A DNA stretch of 64,000 nt, from the NCBI RefSeq assembly GCF_026262505.1, contig NC_067205.1:1364001-1428000 (forward strand). The letters are read 5' to 3'. This DNA comes from Trichomonas vaginalis G3 (Eukaryota > Parabasalia > Trichomonadida > Trichomonadidae). The position numbers and the translations under genes are program-made. Below are positions 1 to 10,832 of the stretch, one piece after another. Below the pieces are notes generated by a model. It saw nothing but the letters and a program-made list of their open reading frames with translations, ran no database searches and was not told where the DNA came from. Position 1 is the stretch's first letter. Each line of letters begins with the position of its first letter.

Positions 1-41
1 AACATCGAAACCCATATAAAATAGACATTAATTCTGAATTA

Positions 42-434
42 ATGAAAATTTACCGTGATATAATAATTAATAATTATGATTCAATAATAAATTTAATTGA
101 CCAATCCGGTTTAATTATTTTACCTTATGAATCATTAATTCACATTATCGCCATTCTTTGTGATGTTCAAGATTCAGACGTTAAGATTCAATTTTTCATA
201 GATGATGAGGTTTCATGCTGCGGAACAGTTGCAAAAATAAATCCTATAAAGGATATTAGCACAATTAAGATATCAAAGAACGGAACAACAACTGAACTTC
301 ATTTAACATATAATGATATTTATAATAAAATAGTTGATGAATATAAAATATCACTTGAAAAATCTTTGTTAAGGCTATTTAATATTCAAGCATTAACATT
401 ATCGAATAATAATCCTTTGAATCATAATCAATAA
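42..434 (+). pseudogene. Unknown Polinton-type protein, arm A copy
   Basis: An open frame of 130 residues that I do not recognise. It is acidic and Ile/Asn-rich, and has a mix of predicted helix (first 60 residues) and strand (the central ISTIKISKNGTTTELHL stretch). The same protein is encoded on the opposite strand at 8359-8974 in arm B, where more sequence lies upstream. This copy is therefore probably cut by the window edge or incomplete at its N-terminus. No catalytic motif is visible. It belongs to the fossil and has no assigned role. Confidence 0.45.
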
Positions 435-565
435 TAATTGACCTTTCACCAGTTTCTATCGTTTGTTTTATTCTTTTGTTCCCCACTATCCGGATCGGTC
501 ATTGTAATTGTTTTGTTATAGTATCAGCTTTATCTTTAACTTCAATCTTTTTTCCATCGGGATAT

Positions 566-886
566 TTAACCAAAATTCAAAAATTCGATATTGTCAATCT
601 GTTCATATTTTAATCTATCAATTACATTTTTAATACCATCTGAAAATCTTATGAAATGGTCATTATATGGGTTTGATTGAACTAAATTTGAATGAAGTGA
701 AATATAACCTGTTGATGAATATGACATTGACTCATATTTTCTGAAAACACTAAAATTTATAACATGAATGAATTTCTTATTCGTTGAATTTATGAATTCT
801 TGAGGTAATCTTATTCTAGTTTTATTTATCACTGGAAAATAACGCTTTACCATATTTTTAATCGTAATAAAAATGTCAATTATCAA
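566..886 (-). pseudogene. Unknown Polinton-type protein, arm A copy
   Basis: A minus-strand open frame of about 106 residues with no recognised domain. A related stretch (QSNPYNDHFIRFSDGIKNVI) is encoded in arm B at about 7850-8114 on the plus strand, which confirms that this was a coding sequence in the element and not a chance frame. The two copies differ at their ends and neither can be called intact. Function unknown. Confidence 0.4.
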
Positions 887-2039
887 TATTATTTCGAATA
901 ATAGCTGTGAAAAATTTAACAGTTAGCGGAATTTATAATGTTACTCTCGTTTCTGTGAGTGGTAAATTTAATCCCATTCTTTTAGACCTTCAGATTAATA
1001 TCATTTATTAAAGATGACTTTGAAAAACGTATGATATGTATATAAATAATGTGATAGCGAAATGGGATATTAACATGATTTTAAGTTATTTAAATGAATC
1101 ATTTATCGTATGGTATGACGAAAATTTTAAATCAAAACCTGATAAACTTTTGAACTTGATGAAATAAATAACCTTATTAAATTTCCCTGAAAATTAAATT
1201 TTGTACTCCTCATCTTCGTTCATTGTTGGGGATATTAAATTTTAAAAAGATGTTGGGGTTTTTGTATTCTGACACCGGTTCCAATTTCATTTTAATCAAA
1301 TGTGATAAATTAATACCCAATAGAATTTTCACATCAAACATTAGACCCTAACTCTTACCCATCAATACAAAACATTTTATCCATCAACTTAAACACATTT
1401 TCTTTATCATATCCGTTTCAATTATCCGGGAATTCATTTATTCTTCATTCAAAAGATTTATCAAATATAAATTTAGAGTAACTGACCTATTTGATTGTGA
1501 TTTAGAATTCATGAATGAAATATTATGGCAATTTCAAATAGAAAAAATAGCTGATGAGATAACAGATTAAATATTTATTTTTAAATCATATAAATGATTA
1601 AACAACAGCAACTTAAGGCACAAAACACCCAGGTCCTTCAGACCATTACATACGCCATATATGCATATAATTCAAGAACGCAGAACAAACGCAAAGGTTG
1701 AAATATGGAGATTTGGAGATAGTATTGAAAAATGAACATTCGAATTCGTTTGCAAAGGTGTGCAGTGATATACAAAATAAAAGAAATTTTATTTATGAAT
1801 TCAAAAATTAAAGGAATAACGGATGATATAACATCAATTCCACCAGAAGACAGAGATATACGCATTAAATGCATTTCCTAAAGTTTTGAAGATTGGAAGA
1901 TTTAATTTAAATGAGAATTCATAGAAGATTTCCTAAATGACATAATGAAGAAGTGGGGATAAGGAATATGTGGATATGAGTAATGAAGAAGGCAAATTTG
2001 GTTTATGTTGATGAAAAAGATAATGAAATTAAAGAAAAG
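887..2039. other. Degraded Polinton sequence without an intact gene
   Basis: About 1.15 kb with only short interrupted frames. Up to about 1650 it is the inner part of arm A and matches 5850-6620 inverted. From 1650 to 2040 it leads into the fibre-tip remnant. I see no RNA gene or regulatory site. Confidence 0.6.
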
Positions 2040-2690
2040 TTGATGGTATCATAATGGACATTTGAGACTTTTAAAGTTAAAGCTGATACAGAATGGGTTT
2101 CAGGATGTTTAGACCTTAAAGCAGATAAAACATATGTTGATGAAAATTATGCAAAGAAGTCGAAGTAAATGATGTGATTACAAGCATGAAAAATGAAATA
2201 CTTCAAACATTATATCCTGTTGGTTCTATTTATACGTCAATGAACTCAACAAATCCTTCAGAAGTTTTAGGTTTTGGTACGTGGAAGCAGATTGTAGATA
2301 AATTCTTATACGTGGCTAGATATTCAAAGCAAAACAGGAGGTTCGAAGAAAAATAAAGAAGCAAACCTTCCACCACACATCATACAGGAACTACAAACTT
2401 TTCTGGCGACCATAGCCACTCATTAAGAGACCACCCATTATACAACTCAGAATATGAAGCTGGCTATGATTTTATCTCCAGATTAAAACCATTCAGCAAA
2501 AAAGACTTTTCGACCAACTGAACCAGGAGGAAATCATGTCCATACTTTCACAACAAATCCAACAGGCTTGGGTAAAGATTATATGCACATTTGTGACTGT
2601 ATTCGCATGGTACCGCATTCATTAAACGCGCTTGAGCCCAGACCTTTGGTCAAGGCTTACCGAATGAACTAAATATATTTTATGTCTGTA
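2040..2690 (+). pseudogene. Phage-type tail-fibre/receptor-binding tip remnant
   Basis: Broken plus-strand coding remnant. It keeps a shaft-like KADK-x-YVDE segment followed by LYPVGSIYTSMNSTNPSEVL and GFGTW. This is the signature of phage tail-fibre and baseplate collar tips (YPVGSIY...GTW). His-rich tip sequence follows. At the DNA level, long stretches between about 2380 and 2570 are almost identical to the inverted segment 41340-41560 of the second Polinton. The family role in phages is host-surface recognition; the role in a protist element is inference. Part of the Polinton fossil. Confidence 0.7.
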
Positions 2691-2786
2691 ATTAATTAGG
2701 TAATGAACTGCGGAAATATATTTTATCGTTAAGTGACTCAAAGAGTCCGGAGACAAAGTCTCATGTTTTTAGGTTATTCAATAATT

Positions 2787-3380
2787 AATTATTTTTGAAG
2801 AACTGAAGGTGCTACCATGTTACCATGGGTCACTCGGTTAATTAACTTCTCTGAAAAAATGAGACAACATGACATTTAGACAACAACACAGGAGGAAGGC
2901 AGTTATGAATTATTTTTGAAGAACTGAAGGTGTCACTACGTCACCATGTGTCACTCGGTTAATTAACTTCTCTGAAAAAATGAGACAACATGACATTTAG
3001 ACAACAACACAGGAGGAAGGCAGTTATGAATTATTTTTGAAGAACTGAAGGTGTCACTACGTCACCATGTGTCACTCGGTTAATTAACTTCTCTGAAAAA
3101 ATGAGACAACATGACATTTAGACAACAACACAGGAGGAAGGCAGTTATAAATTATTTTTGAAGAACTGAAGGTGCTACCATGTTACCATGGGTCACTCGG
3201 TTAATTAACTTCTCTGAAAAAATGAGACAACATGACATTTAGACAACAACACAGGAGGAAGGCAGTTATGAATTATTTTTGAAGAACTGAAGGTGTCACT
3301 ACGTCACCATGTGTCACTCGGTTAATTAACTTCTCTGAAAAAATGAGACAACATGACATTTAGACAACAACACAGGAGGA
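2787..3380. repeat. 121-bp minisatellite, about 4.9 copies
   Basis: Five head-to-tail units start at 2787, 2908, 3029, 3150 and 3271, an exact 121-bp period. Units come in two subtypes that differ around a central run: GGTGCTACCATG versus GGTGTCACTACG. The order is X-Y-Y-X-Y. A single diverged unit lies inverted at about 5770-5845, near the start of the helicase remnant. No coding capacity. Confidence 0.95.
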
Positions 3381-3409
3381 TTAATGCAAAAATAAATTCC
3401 AATCATACA

Positions 3410-5700
3410 TTATAAAGCTTCATTTACAGGTATTTCATCGTCAGTAAATGAATCCTCATTATCGTTTGGTTCAACCTGTTTATATAATCCTTTCATTTCT
3501 TCTTTCAAAACATAACACCATGTTTGTTTACCATCTATTCTTCTCTGTTTCTTATCACATTTATCCTTAATGCTCATTTGAAAGTTTTTGTCTTTCATGT
3601 CTGATGGTTTGCAGAATAGAGCATTTTTACACGTCATACCCGCACACAATTCATCATAATGTGTATTTATCCATACATCTAAAGGATTTGTTGATAATTC
3701 AATTAAATCTTGTTTGGCTTCAGTCATCGGTATGATTCGTACATTAAATGATGAAAGGTCATATTGCATAAAATATGTTAGTAAATTATCATAAAATTCC
3801 TTTGTGCATGAATTCATCAAATTCTTGAAGTAATCAAATTGACCCTTGAATTTACCATTAACCCTTAAAACTACATATCTTCTGTCTCCAACTTCAATTT
3901 TGACAGGGTAGACGTTATTAGTTACGAAAATGAAGTTTGCAACGTTCTGAGCAGTTCTTCTGGGTTGATTCTTTTCATTAATTCTAATCTCATTATCCGT
4001 TATAATTGATTTCAAAGCGTTGAAGTTTGCAAGTCTGTCTTCACCTACATTCTTGAGTTCATTAAGTACAAGAAACATTTTATTCTCAACTACTGAATTG
4101 AAATTACCCGTTAGCTCACTTATTTCGGTAATGTTTTTACATGAATAACCAGCGAGAAGTTCAGAAATAATGTCTGTGAATCTGTTTTACCTTTCCCTGA
4201 AGTCCTTTCAAATAATTTGCTGTTTCATCTTGATTCCAGGATGTTGAATCATTGATGCAATCCAGCCGAGAAGGTATTTATAACTCATCGTTATTATCAC
4301 AAATGCTTCTTTAATGAAATTCATAAATCTCAATTTTTGAGTAATCAGGCTTTTCAAGAATGTTGTATTTATAACCCTGAAACGTTGAGAAAACATCTGG
4401 AGAATCAGATTTAAAGCAAACACCCTTAACGTAATGAAGACAATTGATTTAGTAGTACATCCCATGCTGTTATGGTTTTACCTTCTTCTTAAATAATTTA
4501 ATCATTTTGAGTGACTCTTTCATGTTTGACTGAAGAACAAATGATATTTGATCATTTTGTCGTGTATGTTGTAATCTTTCTGAATGAAAATATTTATTTC
4601 CACAATCTACAAAAACGGATTACACGTGATAAATCCTCAATTACTTCAGAACTGTTTATACTGATGATTTTCAGCCTTGCGTCTAATATCTGTTATCAAA
4701 AACGAGTCATCAAGTTTGATATCAAATGTTATTTTGGCTTACGTAATAAAGGTAAAACGTATTCATCATAATATTCCTTTTGATAAAGTTTTAGAATCTT
4801 CACTAAAACAAATGGAGAAGTCATTAAATGTGCATATCTACTACGTGCTTTTTTCAAAATTACTTTTTGCATTTTCAGTTAAATTGCAAAAATTATAAAA
4901 CGTTATCGTATGCTTCATTAATTAAATGATTAGAACGAATTAATTGCTTAAACAGTGTGAATAATGTAACTTCTTTTTCTAAATTCATGTCCACCATCAT
5001 TATGTACTTCAAATCACAGATGCCATCAACTATGCTCTGCAAGTTATCGTCAATGTTTACATCTTTGTTTTCATTCATGATATTCTTTATTCTTCGTTCT
5101 TCTGTTCAACCTTACCTTAATATTCAAATCATTTAATATATCATTCACTGTTCTAGTTAATGTTGAATCATAACTTCCACGAATGAATGAGTATGTATTG
5201 ATTGGTTCTGATGCATTCTTGCGAACTCTTGAATCAGCCATAATACTAATGAACGCTTTGAATCATCAATAGAAGTCATTATGTCAATATCATAATCATT
5301 GCAGGAATAACATTTAATCATTCTGTTCGAAACTGCATAGAAGAAATTAGTGTTGCAATAAATGTGAAGACTCCTGAAGCGGTTTAACGATAACATCTTT
5401 ATCCGAAAGTTTGATAAAATGTCTTTTCTAACTGTTTCTTTAAGTTCATCATGTTACGATTTATGATATCAACATCTATAATCGTTAAATTTGAAATTTA
5501 TTACTAATAAAGCTGTACCAGTTTTCCTTCCTCTTCCTCCATCGTGTTTGAGTAGTTATTGTAAATCAATCTTTTTCACCAATCTTTTCGTTGAGGGTTT
5601 TAGTTTCTGCCACAACTAATTCCTCAGCTAATGAATCAATAACTTTTTCATCAGAAACGATATAGTTGTTGTTGTTGTTGTTGTTGTTTGTTGCTGTCAT
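3410..5700 (-). pseudogene. SF3 (D5-like) primase-helicase remnant
   Basis: A broken minus-strand gene in several open stretches. The best (3410-4078) holds the C-terminal half of a superfamily 3 helicase. It has an NFIFVTNN strand (motif C and following Asn), then GDRRYVVLRV, the same landmarks as the helicase of the second Polinton (28743-30051: NFIMVSNN, SDRRYVVVR). The probable N-terminus near 5700 begins with an Asn run encoded by a GTT/AAC trinucleotide repeat. SF3 helicases unwind DNA in element and virus replication. Part of the fossil; it cannot be called functional. Confidence 0.75.
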
Positions 5701-6636
5701 TTATATAGGAATAAAAAAATAAAAATAATTTTAAAACTAACTTTATTTTTGGACTGCATCATATTTCCAGGACTGTTGTCAAAATGTCATGTTGTCTCAT
5801 TTTTTAAAAGAAGTTAAATGACCTGGTGACCTGGTCTGAGGGACCTGGGTGTTTTGCGCCTTAAGTTGCTGTTGTTTAATCATTTATTATGATTTAAAAA
5901 TAAATATTTAATCTGTTATCTCATCAGCTATTTTTTCATTTGAATTGCCATAATATTCATTCATGAATTCTAAATCACAATCAAAAGGTCAGTTACTCTA
6001 AATTTAATATTTGATAAATCTTTTGAATGAAGAATAAATGAATTCCCGGATAATTGAAACGGATATGATAAAGAAAATGTGTTTAAGTTGATGGATAAAA
6101 TGTTTGTATTGATGGTAAGAGTTAGGGTTAATGTTTGATGTGAAATCTTGCATTGGGTATTAACTTTATCACATTTGATTAAAATGAAATTGAACGCGTG
6201 TCAGAATACAAAACATCCCCAACAATCTTTTTCAAAATTTAATATCCCCAACAATGAACGAAGATGAGGAGTACAAATTTAATTTTCAGCGGAAATTTAA
6301 TAAGGTTATTTATTTCATCAAGTTCAAAAAGTTTATCAGTTTTGATTGTAAAATTTTCGTCATACCATACGATAAATGATTCATTTAAATAACTTAAATC
6401 ATGTTAATATCCCATTTCGCTATCACATTATTTATATACATATCATACGTTTTTTCAAAGTCATCTTTAATAAATGATATATAATCTGAAGGGTCTAAAA
6501 AGAATGGATTAAATTTACCACTCACAGAAACGAAGTAACATTATAATTCCGCTAACTGTTAAATTTAATTCACAGCTATTATTCGAAATAATATTGATAA
6601 TTGACATTTTTATTACGATTAAAAAAATATGGTAAT

Positions 6637-7848
6637 GTTTATATACGAAACGATAAAAACAGTTTGACAGAAAAGTGACAACTTTACGTGTCAAAAATAT
6701 AAAAAGTGATATTTTATTCATCATTATCTCTTCATAATTTATTTCATATTCTTCGTCTTACAAACAAAAGATGGGAATGTGAACAATTGCGGGCAATTTT
6801 TAGCCAATTTTGGCTTGGAACTAGAGCTGCGAGGTCATGATAGTATCAGTACCGTACAGGCCTACTTCTCTATATGGGCCGAGAAATTTTGGTGAAATGT
6901 GGTCGCGCATTTCACAAAATTTTTTCGGCCATAGATGAATTGAGGGTGAGAGATTTATTTCATACATACTATCTCAACTCCAATCCAGCAAAATGGCTTA
7001 AAAATTCCAACCGCAATTGAAAAATGCGGGCATTTAGCCATTTTGGCTTGGAACTAGAGCCTGCGAGGTACATGATAGTATCAGTACCTCACAGGCTCTA
7101 GTTCTCTATATGGCGCCGAGAAATTTTGGTGAAATGTGGTCGCATTTCACCAAAATTTTTTTCGGCGCCATAGGATGAATTGGAGGGTGAGAGATATTAT
7201 TTCATACAATACTACTCTCACCCTCCAATTCCCAGCCAAAATGGCTAAAAATTGCCCGCAATGTGAACAATTGCGGGCAATTTTTAGCCATTTTTGGCTT
7301 GGAACTAGAGCCTGCGAGGTACATGGATAGTATCAGTACCTCACAGGCTCTAGTTCTCTATATGGCGCCGAGAAATTTTGGTGAAATGTGGTCGCATTTC
7401 ACCAAAATTTTTTTCGGCGCCATAGGATGAATTGGAGGGTGAGAGATATTATTTCATACAATACTACTCTCACCCTCCAATTCCCAGCCAAAATGGCTAA
7501 AAAATTGCCCGCAATGTGAAACAATTGCGGGCAATTTTTAGCCATTTTGGCTTGGAACTAGAGCCTGCGAGGTACATGGATAGTATCAGTACCTCACAGG
7601 CTCTAGTTCTCTATGGCGCCGAGAAATTTTGGTGAAATGTGGTCGCATTTCACCAAAATTTTTTTCGGCGCATAGATGATATTGGAGGGTGAGAGATATT
7701 TATTTCATACAATACTACTCTCACCCTCAATTTTAATTACTTAAACTCATTCTATTTTTTTGACATGTAAATGTCACTTTTACTGAGATCTGACACAATG
7801 TCAGATCTCTTTTTTTCGTATATAAGAGTAAAGCGTTATTTTCCAGTG
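6637..7848. mobile_element. 1.2-kb non-autonomous TIR element (MITE-like) inside arm B
   Basis: Comparison with the uninterrupted arm A shows an insertion whose ends are inverted copies of TTATATACGAAA, followed by shared AGTGACA and TGTCAAAAA blocks. The flanking GTAA is present once at the empty site and on both sides here, so a 4-bp target-site duplication is likely. There is no transposase frame. Most of the interior is the palindromic array at 6775-7735. It fits a MITE-like DNA element that landed after the inverted duplication, or in one arm only. Confidence 0.7.
6775..7735. repeat. Tandem array of ~240-bp cloverleaf-like palindromic units (4 copies)
   Basis: Each unit starts with CAATTGCGGGCAATTTTTAG and ends with its reverse complement. 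Between these outer arms lie three separate hairpins in order: ACTAGAGCCTG...CAGGCTCTAGT; ATGGCGCCG...CGGCGCCAT enclosing GAAATTTTGGTGAAATG...CATTTCACC; and GAATTGGAGGGTGAG...CTCACCCTCCAATT. The units begin near 6780, 7018, 7262 and 7520. Copies 2 and 3 are almost identical; the first and last are more diverged. The short apparent frame at 7136-7330 lies wholly inside and is not a gene. Confidence 0.9.
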
Positions 7849-8114
7849 ATAAATAAAACTAGAATAAGATTACCTCAAGAATTCATAAATTCAACGAATA
7901 AGAAATTCATTCATGTTATAAATTTTTAGTGTTTTCAGAAAATATGAGTCAGTCATATTCATCAACAGGTATATTTCACTTCATTCAAAATTTAGTTCAA
8001 TCAAACCCATATAATGACCATTTCATAAGATTTTCAGATGGTATTAAAAATGTAATTGATAGATTAAAATATGAACAGATTGACAATATTCGAATTTTTG
8101 GAATTTTGGTTTAA
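7849..8114 (+). pseudogene. Unknown Polinton-type protein, arm B copy
   Basis: Plus-strand counterpart of the minus-strand frame at 566-886. It contains the shared YSSTG and LVQSNPYNDHFIRFSDGI stretches. It abuts the right end of the 1.2-kb insertion, which separates it from the rest of arm B. No domain recognised. Broken; kept here because the paired copy shows it is real element coding sequence. Confidence 0.4.
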
Positions 8115-8358
8115 ATATCCCGATGGAAAAAAAGATTGAAGTTAAAGATAAAGCTGATACTATAACAAAACAATTACAATGACCGATCCGGATAGTGGGG
8201 AACAAAAAGAAATAAAACAAACGATAGAAACTGGTGAAAGGTCAATTATTATTGATTATGATTCAAAGGATTATTATTCGATAATGTTAATGCTTGAATA
8301 TTAAATAGCCTTAACAAAGAATTTTTCAAGTGATATTTTATATTCATCAACTATTTTA

Positions 8359-8974
8359 TTATAAATATTCATTATATGTTAAATGAAGTTCAGTTGTTGT
8401 TCCGTTCTTTGATATCTTAATTGTGCTAATATCCTTTATAGGATTTATTTTTGCAACTGTTCCGCAGCATGAAACCTCATCATCTATGAAAAATTGAATC
8501 TTAACGTCTGAATCTTGAACATCACAAAGAATGGCGATAATGTGAATTAATGATTCATAAGGTAAAATAATTAAACCGGATTGGTCAATTAAATTTATTA
8601 TTGAATCATAATTATTAATTATTATATCACGGTAAATTTTCATTAATTCAGAATTAATGTCTATTTTATATGGGTTCTCGATGTTTGATGAAAGAGGGTG
8701 GGGGTATGTTGGATAAGTGGGAAGTTTCAACAGGTTCTTTACCGGGTTCAGATAAAATGATTGGGTCTCCATCTCATGGTTTTTCTTCATTCTCCTCATT
8801 CTTCGGTAAGTCACGAGTTAATAAATTTGGTTGAGTTGCTGACCTTGTTAATTCGGGGCTAACATTAACTTTAACATTTTGAATAATTCGTGATTTATCA
8901 TCATTTACGTTATAACCAACCGTAATTCTGCTTTTGCGTTAGTGTTCTTTTGACTAGTGAAACGTCTTCTCATT
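8359..8974 (-). pseudogene. Unknown Polinton-type protein, arm B copy, Arg/Lys-rich N-terminus
   Basis: Minus-strand gene remnant. The part at 8359-8814 encodes the same protein as 42-434. Upstream coding-like sequence begins with a basic MRRRFTSQK start near 8974, preceded by a T-rich run as for other genes of this element. It is not recognised as a known family. The basic N-terminus could suggest nucleic-acid contact or nuclear targeting, but this is weak inference. Broken. Confidence 0.45.
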
Positions 8975-9055
8975 TTAATCGAATAAAAAAAAGAAAATAT
9001 ATTTAAAGTTTTATTTAGTTGTTACGGTAATATCCCAAGGTTCATCCTTGTTTGC

Positions 9056-9633
9056 TTATACTTTCTTTGTAACTGCACCAATTATGTTATTGATATTGCT
9101 TTGAGTTTCTTCCAGTCTTATTTTATCATTTACAATATCTTTAATCATTTCATTACATGCATTCTTAAAACTATCTGATTTTTCTAATTTACGTCTATCA
9201 CTTTCTTTAATTAAATCAAAGTTATAACCTTGTTGAGAATAAAGTGGTTTCTTTATCAATTCCTTGAACGCTTCTGAAAGTGAAGATGAAGAAATTCTTG
9301 CCACTTGAATTGGTTTAAATTCTGCTTTCATTGCTTCTTTCTGTTCATTGAACACTGGATCGAATAAAGCAACTTTAAAGAATTTCTTAGCTGAATTTCA
9401 GGTCTCAAATATGCATATTGACCATCAAACTGATTAACATATCGTGGTAATCCATCCGGTCCCTCTTCAACAGCATTTAATTCTTCATTGAAATAAGAAT
9501 ATGGAATAAGATGGTATGAATACATTGGACCATTTTCACCTTCTCCAATGTATTGTTTAACAGCTTTTCCATTTTTATCAAATTGCATAGGATAACATTC
9601 ATTATATGCTTTACGTTTAGGATAATCCGTCAT
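9056..9633 (-). pseudogene. Unknown Polinton-type protein (PYSYFNEELN)
   Basis: Minus-strand coding region starting with MTDYPKRKAYNECYPMQFD. It is rich in Tyr, Asn and Gly, with no motif I can name. It lies 2 nt downstream of the 9636-9953 gene and in the same direction, in a run of closely spaced virion-type genes ahead of the packaging ATPase. A structural role is therefore plausible but unproven. It is in more than one open stretch, so treat it as broken. Confidence 0.5.
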
Positions 9634-9635
9634 TG

Positions 9636-9953
9636 TTAATTTATACCCATTATGACTTTAATATTTCCTTGACCATCAGTAACGAAAACTTCATTTATAC
9701 CATCAGGCTTTCCATTTGGTCCTGTAATGTCTGCTTCATGTGCTTCCCAATTTGGTCCATGACGTTTGGCATATGCTTGAGCTTCTGGTAATGTTAAAAC
9801 GTTTCTCATTTGTTTAACATCCTTTTGAAGACCGGCAACAATGTGGACTAATTCTTTCATTCCGTCTGGAACTTTCATAGTTCTATTATATGCACCCTTT
9901 TTGTTTGTCCCTTGTTTTAATGGAACCTGTAGAAGATTTGCTATTTCTGTCAT
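9636..9953 (-). CDS. Unknown 105-residue protein of Polinton L
   Basis: An open frame with an ATG start preceded by an AT-rich leader. The first half is basic and helical ([18 protein letters not shown]). The second half is Gly/Asp-rich with alternating hydrophobic residues ([20 protein letters not shown]), compatible with a small beta domain. It sits between the packaging ATPase upstream and the 9056-9633 gene downstream, all on the minus strand. I do not recognise the family; a minor virion component is one possibility. Confidence 0.5.
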   Translation of the reverse strand: MTEIANLLQVPLKQGTNKKGAYNRTMKVPDGMKELVHIVAGLQKDVKQMRNVLTLPEAQAYAKRHGPNWEAHEADITGPNGKPDGINEVFVTDGQGNIKVIMGIN

Positions 9954-9993
9954 GTTTAATTATAAATAAAAAATAAAAATTAATTATAAAAAG

Positions 9994-10808
9994 TTAATCA
10001 AATTTAATGGAACCTTTATTTAAATCAACTATTATTTTTCCATGTTCACCTAATTGCTGATATTGTGTGCAAAGTTCATTAATGCTCATTGGTAAATTCA
10101 CTTGATAAAGCATAACGTTCAACTGTTGACGACTAAACCCACTGAAAATGAAAAGTGTTGATAGATTGATTTAATGTTTGTGCTTAATGCTTTGAAGTAT
10201 TGAACAGCCATGAAGAATGAACACTGAATGTGTCGACATTGAGTTAATAATTGATTAAAATATGATTTCTCATTAGTTATTAGTTTTGATTTCACGGCAT
10301 CATCTAGAAAAATTAGTGAATGCAAAAATTCTTTATCAAAATTTGAAATAGAAAGTGTTTCAAATAATTCATCCCGTTGTTTATCAATAATTTTATCCTC
10401 TAATCCTTGCTTCTTGATTGTATTATATAATTCTTTATACATTAAAAAGTTTTTTAAATAATCTTCTGCTTCTTCTTGTGATAAATAAATAATTGGAATT
10501 TTGATTAAATGCTTTAAAGATTCAAATGTATCATCTGAAGGTGAACCTGAACGGTTGATATAAATTAACACATGTGAATGGGGGGAAGTGTTAGCAATAA
10601 TGATAATTTGTTTTAATATCGTTAATGTTTTACCTTTATTTTGTTTACCAATTGCTGCAGTGATTGAATTTAAGTAACATTCAGAATATGGAATTTTCAT
10701 TAATTTTTCCTTAGATAGAGCATTTCTATTATCACTCAATGCTTCATTAATCATATCATCTATGTAGGTATTATATACATCTGTTAATTCTTCAGAATTT
10801 AAATCCAT
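9994..10808 (-). pseudogene. DNA-packaging ATPase (A32/FtsK-HerA type) of Polinton L
   Basis: P-loop ATPase of the genome-packaging class. Near residue 55 lies a Walker A-like GKQNKGKT. After about 165 residues comes a Walker B strand SLIFLDDA, and then CRHIQCSFFMAVQ, the hydrophobic strand ending in Gln that works as a sensor in A32-type ATPases. The same three landmarks occur in the second Polinton at 30933-31808. Known role of the family: pumping the element genome into a preformed capsid. Coding sequence continues past the main frame towards 9994, and I class the gene as broken. Two ATPases of different sequence show that the two elements are different lineages. Confidence 0.75.
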
Positions 10809-10832
10809 TTAATCAAAAATAAATTTATAATT

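Larger units (their letters stand above)
1..1650. repeat. Inverted duplication, arm A (partner at 5850-8700)
   Basis: Read in reverse complement, this stretch matches 5850-6636 and 7849-8700. The match includes the short open frames at 42-434 and 566-886. The two arms enclose a 4.2-kb spacer with the fibre remnant, the minisatellite and the helicase. Arm A is uninterrupted where arm B carries a 1.2-kb insertion. It runs off the left edge of the window, so its full length is unknown. Confidence 0.85.
5850..8700. repeat. Inverted duplication, arm B (interrupted by insertion)
   Basis: Reverse-complement counterpart of 1-1650. The match is broken at 6637-7848 by an inserted 1.2-kb element; arm A shows the empty site. 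Beyond about 8700 the sequence continues into the better preserved part of the fossil, while arm A leaves the window. Confidence 0.85.

Noticed and set aside
7136-7330. 64-residue frame across the palindromic array
   Set aside because: It lies wholly within tandem palindromic repeats and repeats with them.
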